7,340 bases of DNA from Desulfobacterales bacterium (GTDB lineage: Bacteria > Desulfobacterota > Desulfobacteria > Desulfobacterales > Desulfobacteraceae), in the NCBI GenBank assembly GCA_022361315.1, contig JAKSBB010000019.1, positions 1-7,340 on the forward strand, read 5' to 3'. A program made the position numbers and the translations under genes. How positions within the stretch are numbered: position 1 is the stretch's first letter; every line of letters starts with the position of its first letter. The notes below the pieces were generated by a model. That model worked only from the letters and a program-made list of their open reading frames with translations. It did no database searches and was not told the origin of the DNA. Positions 1 through 6,877 of the stretch are shown here, in pieces.

Positions 1-1
1 G

Positions 2-931
2 ATCGGGAATATGTTCCAGTCCAACCAGGCATACAGCCAGTTCCTTGTGGTTACGGGGGGAGATGCCTCCTTTTTTGCGGACAAGGGATGGCTCTTCGGG
101 CTCCTGTTCGCCCTGGTGGTATTTGCAGTGATTATTGGCGGTATTAAAAGCATTGCCAAAGTGGCTTCAAAACTGGTGCCCTTTATGGCATTGCTTTATA
201 TTGTCACGGCGCTGGTGATCATTGTCATCAACGGTAAATACATCCCGGCGGCCATTGCCCTGATCGTTGAAAGTGCTTTTAACGGAAAGGCGCTTGGCGG
301 AGGGATGCTGGGTGCCATTGTGATCGGATTCCAGCGGGCGGTTTTCTCCAACGAGGCGGGTCTTGGTTCTGCAGCCATTGCCCATTCCGCTGTTCAGACA
401 AAGGAACCTGTAACCGAGGGGTTTGTGGCGATCCTGGAGCCCACCCTTGATACCCTGATTGTACTGGCCATCACCGCCCTGGTCATCACCACCAGTATGG
501 TGGCGGATCCCTTGTTTTCAGAGGATCTCATGGGGCGTCAACTGACGGGTATGGCTGCTTCATCAGCCGCCTTTACAGCCCACTTCCCCTTTGCAAAATA
601 TCTTCTTTCCGCTGCGGGCATGCTGTTTGCCCTGTCCACTGCGCTGGCCTGGTCCTATTACGGGCTGAACGGCTGGACCTACCTGTTCGGTGACGATAAA
701 GCGGGGAAACTCATTTATAACGGGATTTTCTGCCTCTGCTTTGCCCTGGGGGCGTCCATCCAGCTGGGCAGCCTGATGGATATTTCGGACGCACTGGTCT
801 TTTTGATCTGTGTTCCCAATGTGTTCGGATTGTTTCTGCTGGCACCGCTGGTCAAGGCGGAACTGGCCGTTTATTGGGACAAAGTGAAAACCGGAGAGAT
901 CTGTGCCACAGTAAGATCCGGCCAGCGGTAA
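2..931 (+). CDS. Sodium:alanine/glycine (AGCS) symporter, 5'-truncated
   Basis: Inner-membrane secondary transporter that couples uptake of alanine or glycine to sodium (family knowledge). The reading frame is open to the left edge, and the residues just before the first Met (I-G-N-M-F-Q-S-N-Q) match the internal GxNMFQxNQ motif of AGCS proteins. The ATG at 11 is therefore internal, and roughly 150-200 N-terminal residues lie outside the window. Counting from that Met, the family signature FSNEAGLGSA is at residues 112-121, followed by IAHSAVQT. An SYYGLNGWTYLFG segment near 215-227 corresponds to the family's WSYYGxxxxxYLFG block. About seven or eight hydrophobic segments are visible (for example 28-44, 56-73, 142-160, 198-214, 236-252 and 262-280). 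It ends at TAA 929-931 with a short charged tail. It converges on the minus-strand operon with a 36-base gap that holds nothing I can recognise. Family assignment is secure; substrate and ion are not determined. Confidence 0.93.
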   Translation: MGNMFQSNQAYSQFLVVTGGDASFFADKGWLFGLLFALVVFAVIIGGIKSIAKVASKLVPFMALLYIVTALVIIVINGKYIPAAIALIVESAFNGKALGGGMLGAIVIGFQRAVFSNEAGLGSAAIAHSAVQTKEPVTEGFVAILEPTLDTLIVLAITALVITTSMVADPLFSEDLMGRQLTGMAASSAAFTAHFPFAKYLLSAAGMLFALSTALAWSYYGLNGWTYLFGDDKAGKLIYNGIFCLCFALGASIQLGSLMDISDALVFLICVPNVFGLFLLAPLVKAELAVYWDKVKTGEICATVRSGQR

Positions 932-967
932 GCCACCGGAATCAAGAGCAGCCCTGTCAAAGGCTTA

Positions 968-2053
968 TCAGGTGAAATGCTCATCCAGTATGGGGGATAG
1001 CTTTTTTCTTGATATACTCAGATTGCCCTGGGAATAAATGGCGATCTTGCCTTCCCGGCAGGGCTTTTGATTCTTAAATACAAAGGGGGCCAGTTCCAGT
1101 CCATTTTCCCGGAGAAAAGAGATCAGCTTATGGTGAGTCTCTTCATTGGTGCAATACACGGCAAGATCCCTGCTGAAATCCGGATTTGTGTATGCATTCA
1201 TGGACAAAAGCACATCCAGATTCCGGCGGCGTGCATAGGTCTCAATTCCGATGAAAAGCGCATTGTCTTTTTTAGTCCATGTTTCCGCTGACAGCGGGAC
1301 TGAGGCAATGCCGCACCTGATATCGTTGAATTTAAATTCCTTGTAGTCTTTTCGCAGAAGATCAGTGGTCGTAAGGCCGGCCGTATCGAACTTGGCTTTT
1401 TTAACCGCCCTGAAATACGGGTCCTGGTCCAGGGTGCATTCATTTTTCAGGGCAGATACGATCCGGATGTCCTTTTCCGTCACCCGGCCGGCTTCAGGGG
1501 ACAGGTTAACAGTGTCCAGAAGAATGGTGCCCGTAAGAAGCATGGCAAGGGACGGGTCAATGAGCGCTTGGAAATCCCTTATTAGAATTTCCCCCACCAG
1601 CGTGGCTGTTGAACCCACAGGTTCGATGATCCGGGTTTCGGTATCCGGGTAGAGGTTTTCTTCCTTGTGGTGGTCCACGATGACCTGAACTTTGTCTGCA
1701 TGGGCTTCAAAGGCGCCTGCCAGTTTATTGTGGTCCACCAGGGCCAGGGCGCTGACACGGTCCATGAAGGCCTGTGGCATTTCATCTAAAAATATCAGAT
1801 GGTCCGGATTAATTCCCGCGGTCTCAAATACATATATCGCTTCGGTACGCAGCTTGAAATCCTCTTTCACGATGGGCATGAGAGGAACGATGTTTTTTCC
1901 GGGGCTTGCCTTGGATCGCAAGTATGCAAGAACGATGGCAGAAACCATGGAATCAAGGTCTGCGGCCTCGTTGCCCATGACCAGTTCATCAATGGATTTA
2001 TCCCTGATGGCTGTCTTGGCCCCAAGAAGGTATGAGGTGATTGATGTGCTCAT
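968..2053 (-). CDS. PRUNE/Ppx1-type DHH-DHHA2 phosphoesterase (exopolyphosphatase/pyrophosphatase-like)
   Basis: Cytoplasmic metal-dependent phosphoesterase of 361 residues. Family members hydrolyse short-chain polyphosphate, pyrophosphate or nucleotide phosphates with Mn2+, Mg2+ or Co2+. The N-terminal DHH domain shows the PRUNE form of motif I, GNEAADLDS (residues 27-35), rather than the GHxxPDxDS form of family II pyrophosphatases. Motif II is VDHN (106-109), motif III VDHHKEE (126-132), and motif IV LLDTVNL (178-184) followed by RVTEKD. D32, D34, D107, D127 and D180 are the likely metal ligands. A DHHA2-type C-terminal domain runs from about 215 to 355. I chose the ATG at 2053-2051 because it overlaps the ATP-grasp stop codon as ATGA and is preceded by a GGGGA stretch; a longer open frame extends to 2206 but lies inside the neighbouring gene. 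This is the last gene of the operon. The exact substrate cannot be read from sequence. Confidence 0.9.
   Translation of the reverse strand: MSTSITSYLLGAKTAIRDKSIDELVMGNEAADLDSMVSAIVLAYLRSKASPGKNIVPLMPIVKEDFKLRTEAIYVFETAGINPDHLIFLDEMPQAFMDRVSALALVDHNKLAGAFEAHADKVQVIVDHHKEENLYPDTETRIIEPVGSTATLVGEILIRDFQALIDPSLAMLLTGTILLDTVNLSPEAGRVTEKDIRIVSALKNECTLDQDPYFRAVKKAKFDTAGLTTTDLLRKDYKEFKFNDIRCGIASVPLSAETWTKKDNALFIGIETYARRRNLDVLLSMNAYTNPDFSRDLAVYCTNEETHHKLISFLRENGLELAPFVFKNQKPCREGKIAIYSQGNLSISRKKLSPILDEHFT
1025..1068 (+). terminator. Candidate terminator hairpin for the symporter, inside the DHH gene
   Basis: GCCCTG (1025-1030) pairs with CAGGGC (1059-1064). Inside it, GGAA (1031-1034) can pair with TTCC (1052-1055) and GGC (1040-1042) with GCC (1049-1051), leaving small bulges. 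Four T residues follow at 1065-1068. It lies about 95 bases after the symporter stop and inside the antisense 3' end of the DHH phosphoesterase gene. The T run is short and the stem is interrupted, so this is a weak call. No better terminator is seen in the 932-967 gap. Confidence 0.25.
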
Positions 2054-2838
2054 ATTTCCCCGTTTGCGATTAGGTCCGCCAGAAGTCCTTTGTAATCTAT
2101 CCCTGCTTTTGTGAACCCCTTGGTACCGTACTTCATATTGCCTTCCAGTACGTAATACTTGTTTCCGGACCGGGCGATGTCCAGGCCCACATCGTTCCAG
2201 CCGCATCGGCGGGCGGTGGACAATGCCAGGTCAAGGACCCGTTCCGGCAGGGGATCAAATGAGATGTCTGCGCCCTGGGAAAGGTTGGTCTGAAACGCTT
2301 TTCCGGATGCGATGCGCCAGAAGGCCAGGCGGATTTTATCTCCGATGACGATGATGCGCATATCCCGGTCGATGGGCAGATATTCCTGGATGTAGGCCGG
2401 CCCCCCAAGTGCCAGGTAAGTGTTTAAGTCCTCCTGGCCCCGGATCAGGAAAACACCTTCCCCCTTGGCTGACCCCCTGGGAATTTTGGCCACAAAGGGA
2501 AAGGAAAAATGATCCGTAATTGCCGCTTTTTGTTTGGGACCGTAAAATACCCGTGTTCTCGGGTGGGGGATATTCAGGAGGTTAAACATCGCGGTTTGTC
2601 TAATCTTATCCTGGGCAAATTTGTAGGTGTGGAAACTGGGGAAGGTGGGTTTTCCCATGGTGTTGAACAAATCAGCATAGAAGGCTGTTGGATAATAGAT
2701 CTTATCAGCGTTGACCAGACGTTCCCGGTCGGCCGGTGAGTAATCCGTGAAGTTGGGTTTAAACCCCAGGGTAAGGACCCCGGGGCATTGTTTCAACCGC
2801 GCCCCAATGGCGACCGGGAGGTCCGGGATCGCCGTCAC
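2050..2838 (-). CDS. ATP-grasp (RimK-like) ligase of unknown substrate
   Basis: A 262-residue protein with an ATP-grasp fold; such enzymes activate a carboxylate as an acyl-phosphate and join it to an amine or thiol. Residues 1-90 form a pre-ATP-grasp region. ATP-binding elements follow: FVAKIPRGSAKGEGVFLI (115-132) with K118 and a glycine-rich loop, then YIQEYLP (149-155) leading to RDMRIIVIGDKI (158-169). WRIASGKAFQTNLSQGA (174-190) resembles the RimK block that ends in NLxxGG. VGLDIA (217-222) and LEGNMKYG (231-238) supply D220, E232 and N234 as probable metal ligands. Translation starts at GTG 2838-2836, which overlaps the upstream stop as GTGA. There is no clear Shine-Dalgarno sequence (GCCGCCGCCAA precedes it), so translation probably depends on coupling to the HEAT-repeat gene. 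Its own stop overlaps the DHH gene start as ATGA. Shorter than full RimK-type enzymes (about 300 residues); substrate unknown. Confidence 0.85.
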   Translation of the reverse strand: MTAIPDLPVAIGARLKQCPGVLTLGFKPNFTDYSPADRERLVNADKIYYPTAFYADLFNTMGKPTFPSFHTYKFAQDKIRQTAMFNLLNIPHPRTRVFYGPKQKAAITDHFSFPFVAKIPRGSAKGEGVFLIRGQEDLNTYLALGGPAYIQEYLPIDRDMRIIVIGDKIRLAFWRIASGKAFQTNLSQGADISFDPLPERVLDLALSTARRCGWNDVGLDIARSGNKYYVLEGNMKYGTKGFTKAGIDYKGLLADLIANGEI

Positions 2839-4595
2839 TTGGCGGCGGCCCAGGTTTTAATCTGGCTGATTTTTGCCGGGAAATCATAGAAGCCGTTGAT
2901 ACCGGCCTCGTCAAAAGCATGGTTCATCAGGGTCTTATCCAGGTTTTTCTGGAGGGACGAGACGATGATGGGAACCTCGTCTCTGGGATATATCTCCCTG
3001 ATCTCCCTGGCCAGGTCAAGGGCCGTGAGTTCTTTGATGAAAAGATCACAGACCACGGCGGCCGGTTTTTCGAACACGATGGATTCAAAGGCCTCCTGGG
3101 GGCTGACAAAGGTTCGGGCGTCAAATCCGCATGAATGGATGAGTTTGGCGTATACACTCAGGTAGATTTCGGAGGGGTGGATGACAACGAAAAAAGGGCG
3201 TTCCTTTTTGGCCTGTTCCAGCCTCAGCCGGTTGTGTTTTTTCACCGATGAGACCCGTTTGCGTTGTTCCAGCACGCTGATATAGGCATCCAGCACCTGA
3301 AGAGAAGCCCCCCGTTCTAGGTAGTTGGAGATGATGTAGGAAAAGGTGTCCGAATCCATCAGGGCATCTATGAGGCGGGTGGCTTTGGCATCAAGGATAC
3401 TTACCCCGATGGCCTCACCGACCTTGGTGCCCGATTCTATTTTTTTCTTTATTTCCGCAATCACAAAGTCGGAACAGTGACGGTCAAGGGCGTGAAGAGC
3501 GGCGATCCGGATATGCATTGAGGTGTCAGAGGTGCCGCTGACGACGCTTGCGGCCGACTCCAGTTCGGGCAGGTGAGCCAGTGCCGAGTACACGGAAAAC
3601 TTCAGGGGCCTTTCCAGATCTTTTTTGCCGGCCAGGGTCAGCAGGTCGCTGACGGCCTTCTGAGGGATGGTCCTGGCAGTGAGCCGCAGAAGATTGATCA
3701 TCAGATCCGTATCTTTGCTGTCCAGGCTGGCCTTAAGGGCCCGGGCAACCATATCCCCGTGTTCGCAGAAATAAAGATATGCCTGGTGCCTGTCCTGCAG
3801 GCGTTTGGAGGCCAGGAGGAAAAGCTTGTCTGACAATTCGTCCGACGGTTCCGTCTGCACCGGGGGGGCGGCAGCCGGCGGTGACGGTGCTGCCGCCTGA
3901 GGTGCCGGGGCCGGTTCCGGAGTCGGAGGAGGCTGCGGGGCTGATTCCGGAGGCTGTGGGGCAAAGGGAACCGGACTTACCGGTGCGGTCTCCGCCGCGG
4001 GGGCCATGGGTTCAAGCCGCTCCTCAAGCACGTCTATGGCGTCCAGAATATCAAGGTCGCACTTATCTGTTTTGGCGATTTGTTTGAGGCGTTCCAGGGC
4101 CTTGGGGGTGGCCATTCTTTCCAGGGCCTTGACCGATTCCTGTTTCAGGGTTGGGTCATCGTAAAATATGAATTCCGCTACATCGTCAATCAGGGCTTCC
4201 AGCTTGAACTTACCCACCACCCGAAGGATGCGGTTGAGCAGGTCTCCCTGGGCCTCTTTGGTGAGAATATGCTTGAGCAACGGGGTAATCTGCCGCATCT
4301 GGGCCGGGGTTCCGCTGTTAATCAAAATTCGTACAAAGTTGGAATTAATATGGGCCCTGTCCGAGGTCAGTTGAAAGAGGCGCAGATGGAGGGGGTTCTC
4401 TTTTGATGTGGTTTCCGTTAAAAAGCCCAGCAGATCCAGGGCGGTGCTGTCCGATGCCAGAGCCAGCAGTTCAATTACCGCTTCCTGGTCTGTCTGGGGA
4501 CGGCTGGCAAGATCTGCAAGGGCTTCTCTGGCTTCCTGGAGCCGTGCGGTTTTTATCAGATGTTTCAACTGAGGGATATATTCTCCCATACTCAT
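2835..4595 (-). CDS. HEAT-repeat protein with Pro/Ala-rich linker and degenerate receiver domain
   Basis: A 586-residue, probably cytoplasmic protein with no signal peptide or membrane segment. Residues 1-195 are helical with HEAT-like repeats (for example DPTLKQESVKALERMATPKA, 147-166). Residues about 196-252 form a low-complexity Pro/Ala/Glu linker. Residues 253-445 carry a second helical block with HEAT-like units (MHIRIAALHALDRH, 360-373). A basic helix (445-465) leads into a CheY-like alpha/beta domain at 466-582. That domain keeps an Asp at the phospho-acceptor place (VVCD517L) and a Ser in PIIVSS (S546), but the acidic pair is replaced (FFVVIHPSE, H473-P474). The invariant Lys before Pro is Phe (YDF572P). 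It is therefore probably a protein-interaction module and not a normal phospho-switch. Start: ATG 4595-4593 with AAAGGAG 4 bases upstream; Met3 (4589) is an alternative with 10-base spacing. Likely a scaffold; specific role unknown. Confidence 0.87.
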   Translation of the reverse strand: MSMGEYIPQLKHLIKTARLQEAREALADLASRPQTDQEAVIELLALASDSTALDLLGFLTETTSKENPLHLRLFQLTSDRAHINSNFVRILINSGTPAQMRQITPLLKHILTKEAQGDLLNRILRVVGKFKLEALIDDVAEFIFYDDPTLKQESVKALERMATPKALERLKQIAKTDKCDLDILDAIDVLEERLEPMAPAAETAPVSPVPFAPQPPESAPQPPPTPEPAPAPQAAAPSPPAAAPPVQTEPSDELSDKLFLLASKRLQDRHQAYLYFCEHGDMVARALKASLDSKDTDLMINLLRLTARTIPQKAVSDLLTLAGKKDLERPLKFSVYSALAHLPELESAASVVSGTSDTSMHIRIAALHALDRHCSDFVIAEIKKKIESGTKVGEAIGVSILDAKATRLIDALMDSDTFSYIISNYLERGASLQVLDAYISVLEQRKRVSSVKKHNRLRLEQAKKERPFFVVIHPSEIYLSVYAKLIHSCGFDARTFVSPQEAFESIVFEKPAAVVCDLFIKELTALDLAREIREIYPRDEVPIIVSSLQKNLDKTLMNHAFDEAGINGFYDFPAKISQIKTWAAAK

Positions 4596-4599
4596 TTGT

Positions 4600-4606
4600 C
4601 TCCTTT
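4600..4606 (-). promoter_or_regulatory. Ribosome binding site of the HEAT/receiver gene, overlapping the galE stop
   Basis: On the minus strand AAAGGAG is followed by ACAA and the ATG at 4595-4593. Its first bases overlap the TAA stop codon of galE (4607-4605). Ribosomes finishing galE therefore pass straight over this site, which favours coupled translation of the two genes. Spacing is 4 bases to Met1 and 10 to Met3, so either could be used. Confidence 0.7.
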
Positions 4607-5618
4607 ACGAATATCCGTTGGGATTTTTTGTCTGCCAGTTCCATGTATCCCTGCACATTTCCGCCAGGGTTTTATCTGCGCGCCACCCCAGTTCCCGGTT
4701 TGCTTTGGCCGGATCCGCCCAGCAGGCTGCAATGTCACCGGAACGTCTGGGAACAATTTTGTAGGGGATTTCCCGCCCACAGGCGTCTTCAAGACCCTTA
4801 ATCATTTCCAGTACGGAATATCCTCTGCCGGTTCCCAGATTGTATGTCAATATACCGGGGGAATCCAGAAGTTTCGGCAGGGTTGCCGTATGACCTTTGG
4901 CCAGGTCTGTGACGTGAATATAGTCTCTGACACCGGTGCCGTCCGTTGTGTTGTAATCATTGCCGAATACATTGACCCGGGGAAGTTTGCCTACTGCAAC
5001 CTTGGCGATATAGGGCATGAGATTGTTGGGGATATCGTTGGGATCTTCACCGATCATTCCGCTGGCATGAGCACCCACCGGGTTGAAATAGCGAAGCAGG
5101 GCAATGTGCCAGGTGTCGTCCGCAATATAGAGATCTTTAAGGATTTCCTCAATCATAAGTTTGGTTCTACCGTAAGGATTGGTAACCGATAGGGGAAAGT
5201 CCTCAGTAATGGGAAGGCTTGCCGGATCACCGTATACTGTCGCCGATGAAGAAAAGATGAGGGCCTTGACCCCCGCGTTGCCCATGGCATTTAGAAGGTT
5301 CAGGGTGCCGGTAACGTTGTTGTGGTAATAGGTCAGCGGTTTCTCGACAGATTCGCCCACGGCTTTAAGGCCGGCAAAGTGAATCACGGCTTTAATATCT
5401 TCATGATCTGTGAAAATATTGTTAAGGGTGTCCACATCAGTCAGGTCTGCCTTGATAAAATCAAGTTTTCGATCTGTGATTTTTTTGACGCGATTGAGTG
5501 ATTCGGAAGATGCGTTGGACAGGTTGTCCACAACAACAACATCATAATCTTGTTCCAGAAGTTCTACACAGGTATGGCTGCCGATGTAACCGGCACCACC
5601 GGTAACGAGTATTTTCAT
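4605..5618 (-). CDS. galE: UDP-glucose 4-epimerase
   Basis: Cytoplasmic NAD-dependent enzyme that interconverts UDP-galactose and UDP-glucose, for galactose use and for making surface polysaccharide precursors. The 337-residue product is full length (E. coli GalE has 338). It is an extended short-chain dehydrogenase: the N-terminal NAD-binding Rossmann motif is TGGAGYIGSH (residues 6-15, G7/G10/G13), with VVVVDNLSNAS following. The catalytic set falls at the E. coli numbering: S124 in FSSSATVYG, Y149 and K153 in NPYGRTK. Substrate-domain blocks RYFNPVGAH (176-184) and GTGVRDYIHVTDLAKGH (227-243) are also typical. The start ATG at 5618-5616 overlaps the upstream stop as ATGA and has AAGGAC 5 bases upstream. 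No Leloir-pathway genes (galK, galT) lie nearby, so a role in polysaccharide synthesis is more likely than galactose catabolism (inference). Confidence 0.97.
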   Translation of the reverse strand: MKILVTGGAGYIGSHTCVELLEQDYDVVVVDNLSNASSESLNRVKKITDRKLDFIKADLTDVDTLNNIFTDHEDIKAVIHFAGLKAVGESVEKPLTYYHNNVTGTLNLLNAMGNAGVKALIFSSSATVYGDPASLPITEDFPLSVTNPYGRTKLMIEEILKDLYIADDTWHIALLRYFNPVGAHASGMIGEDPNDIPNNLMPYIAKVAVGKLPRVNVFGNDYNTTDGTGVRDYIHVTDLAKGHTATLPKLLDSPGILTYNLGTGRGYSVLEMIKGLEDACGREIPYKIVPRRSGDIAACWADPAKANRELGWRADKTLAEMCRDTWNWQTKNPNGYS

Positions 5619-6697
5619 GAAATGTCCTTGTATTGATTGAATTGGCCGGCCTTTTTACGGGCTGCCTTTGTGAACAATGCATCACATATCCTACATGGTT
5701 TGCACTGGTTTGTACAGGTGGTCAGCGATTTAAAGAACTCAGGTCCCAGGGCGGTGTTTTCCAGGTGGAAATGATCGGCCATAAAACTTGCGGCATCCAT
5801 TAAATCAAATAAATTCCCTTGGAATGAACGGGCTGAATAGGCGGTGATCACGCGTTTCAAAAACGTCGGCCCCAGAGTTCTGCCTCCCAGTTTTATGCCG
5901 TCAGCGATTTCCTTGTAGCGGTGAACATCTTCCGGCCGGATAAAGGGTGATTTTAAAAATGTATGGGGCCGGGAAAACAGGTAGGAGTGACACCCCAGAT
6001 TGTGGTTAAGGGACCAGGTGGCCTCCCGGACCAGACCGGTATTGGAAAGGGCAATGTGGGCATCATGGGCAGGTTTGAACGGACATTGGTGGATACATCC
6101 CTCGTTGGCCAGCAACTCGATCCGACAGCCCGGAAGGGTTTGTCTGACAACCCGTGTTAACGCTTCCAGACGGTCCAGGTCCCTGTTGAGTGAACGGTCC
6201 GGGATCAGACGGTGGGGCGTCTTGAAGCGTGTGCCGTGGATGAGATCCAGCCAGGCCAGGAATCTGTCTTGGCAATCAATCATGCTGTTAATTCCAGGGA
6301 TAACTTCAAGTTCCGGGATAAGATCATGACCCGTCCGGTCCAGTGCATTGATCAGATATGCGTCGGTGAGAACGATCCCTCTGATTCCCACTGATTCATC
6401 CAGGGCTGTGATGCCGTCCAGAAAATCAATGATTTGCCGTGGATGTGAATAAAGGGACGGGTGGACGAAACGGGTGTTGGCCAGGATATACTTATCAACA
6501 TCCTTGAGGGGCCGGAGCAGGGTCGTCAGTTTGTCCGTCTCCGGTTCGTTTTTTCCCCCTACCCCAGGCGGCCGAACCCGTGCGTCCATAACGGTGTCCG
6601 CAGGCAGGGGGAAATACAGGCAGGCCAGTGCCGACTTTTGTCCGGCCAGAAAATCCGCATACCCTGGATCCGGGATGAATGGGACTGACAATTTCAT
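5615..6697 (-). CDS. Cysteine-rich peptidase U32-like protein, possible iron-sulfur protein
   Basis: A 360-residue protein that I assign to the U32-peptidase-like TIM-barrel group by several blocks: IPDRSLNRDLDRL (165-177), ELLANEGCIHQCPFKPAH (194-211) and a late HRYKEIADGIKLGGR (259-273). The middle block parallels the E-L-x-x-N-E-x-C-x-x-x-CP pattern in U32-family proteins, and the last resembles their Y-x-x-x-G-I-x-x-x-K-I-x-GR segment. Some members (UbiU/UbiV, YhbU/YhbV type) bind a [4Fe-4S] cluster through conserved cysteines and act with no evident protease activity. Here C201, C205 and C236 are candidates. A C-terminal C328-x3-C332-x2-C335-x2-C338 stretch could hold a further cluster. 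The start ATG at 6697-6695 has GAAGGAC 8 bases upstream. It is the first gene of the five-gene minus-strand operon, and its stop overlaps the galE start. Substrate and role unknown; the family call is moderately firm. Confidence 0.7.
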   Translation of the reverse strand: MKLSVPFIPDPGYADFLAGQKSALACLYFPLPADTVMDARVRPPGVGGKNEPETDKLTTLLRPLKDVDKYILANTRFVHPSLYSHPRQIIDFLDGITALDESVGIRGIVLTDAYLINALDRTGHDLIPELEVIPGINSMIDCQDRFLAWLDLIHGTRFKTPHRLIPDRSLNRDLDRLEALTRVVRQTLPGCRIELLANEGCIHQCPFKPAHDAHIALSNTGLVREATWSLNHNLGCHSYLFSRPHTFLKSPFIRPEDVHRYKEIADGIKLGGRTLGPTFLKRVITAYSARSFQGNLFDLMDAASFMADHFHLENTALGPEFFKSLTTCTNQCKPCRICDALFTKAARKKAGQFNQYKDIS

Positions 6698-6749
6698 TGA
6701 AACATGTCCTTCTCAAGTGATTTTAGTGTCAACTTAATGCGTGGATAAG

Positions 6750-6777
6750 TTTGTAATCAATCAACCAAAAAATGCAA
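6750..6777 (-). promoter_or_regulatory. Candidate promoter of the five-gene operon
   Basis: On the minus strand TTGCAT (6777-6772) and TACAAA (6755-6750) are separated by 16 bases. Both hexamers depart from the sigma70 consensus (TTGACA, TATAAT). The position suits the U32-like gene, giving a leader of about 45 bases. It is the best candidate I see for this strand, but a different sigma factor or start site is quite possible. Confidence 0.3.
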
Positions 6778-6778
6778 T

Positions 6779-6797
6779 CCCCTGACATTGACAGGGG
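6779..6797. promoter_or_regulatory. Imperfect palindrome overlapping the -35 box; possible operator
   Basis: CCCCTG (6779-6784) and CAGGGG (6792-6797) form a 6-bp inverted repeat around ACATTGA; the only mismatch within the 9 possible pairs is A6785 against A6791. The right half overlaps the TTGACA -35 element (6788-6793) of the rightward promoter, and the site sits about two bases from the -35-like box of the leftward candidate. A dimeric regulator bound here would cover both divergent promoters. No regulator family can be named from the sequence. Confidence 0.45.
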
Positions 6798-6816
6798 TAG
6801 GGTGTATGGTTAGAAT
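6788..6816 (+). promoter_or_regulatory. Sigma70-type promoter of the selenoprotein gene
   Basis: TTGACA (6788-6793) is a perfect -35 hexamer. After an optimal 17-base spacer comes TAGAAT (6811-6816), which matches TATAAT at five of six positions. Transcription should begin near 6822-6824, giving a leader of about 55 bases before the ATG at 6878. This is the strongest promoter-like sequence in the window. Confidence 0.75.
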
Positions 6817-6823
6817 TAGGCTA

Positions 6824-6844
6824 TTCAGGCAAAATATACCTGAA
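6824..6844 (+). promoter_or_regulatory. Inverted repeat at the predicted transcription start
   Basis: TTCAGG (6824-6829) and CCTGAA (6839-6844) are perfect 6-base inverted arms separated by a 9-base AT-rich centre. It begins at or next to the predicted +1 position. It could be a repressor operator just downstream of the promoter or a 5'-terminal stem-loop in the mRNA. No T run follows that would make it a terminator. Confidence 0.4.
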
Positions 6845-6862
6845 AAAATACAGAATTTGAAT

Positions 6863-6868
6863 AAGGAG
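6863..6868 (+). promoter_or_regulatory. Ribosome binding site of the selenoprotein gene
   Basis: AAGGAG lies 9 bases before the ATG at 6878-6880. It is the only strong Shine-Dalgarno sequence in this region, and it fixes the start at 6878. The upstream ATG at 6788 would lie inside the promoter, and the later ATG at 6995 has no comparable site in front of it. Confidence 0.8.
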
Positions 6869-6877
6869 AGCGTTACA

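Noticed and set aside
891..921. CCGGA...TCCGG inverted repeat at the symporter 3' end as a terminator
   Set aside because: It lies before the stop codon, its inner pairing is broken, and no T run follows.
2054..2206. 51-residue N-terminal extension of the DHH phosphoesterase
   Set aside because: It lies within the ATP-grasp coding sequence and is Arg-rich out-of-frame sequence; the ATG at 2053 forms a 4-base ATGA overlap like the other operon junctions.
3840..4008. GC-rich repetitive stretch as a DNA repeat or CRISPR-like array
   Set aside because: It encodes the Pro/Ala/Glu linker of the HEAT protein; the repetition is codon-level low complexity with no regular unit or spacers.
3779..4087. 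Plus-strand open frames antisense to the operon (for example 3779-4087, 4080-4406, 4560-5192)
   Set aside because: They mirror real minus-strand genes with recognisable domains, lack ribosome sites and show low-complexity or unfamiliar translations.
6727..6732. Minus-strand TTGACA as the operon's -35 box
   Set aside because: No acceptable -10 element lies 16-18 bases downstream, and transcription would then start at or within the first codons of the U32-like gene.
6788..6877. N-terminal extension of the selenoprotein from ATG 6788
   Set aside because: The extension would start inside the -35 box of the promoter and has no ribosome site or HesB-like sequence; AAGGAG at 6863-6868 supports the ATG at 6878.
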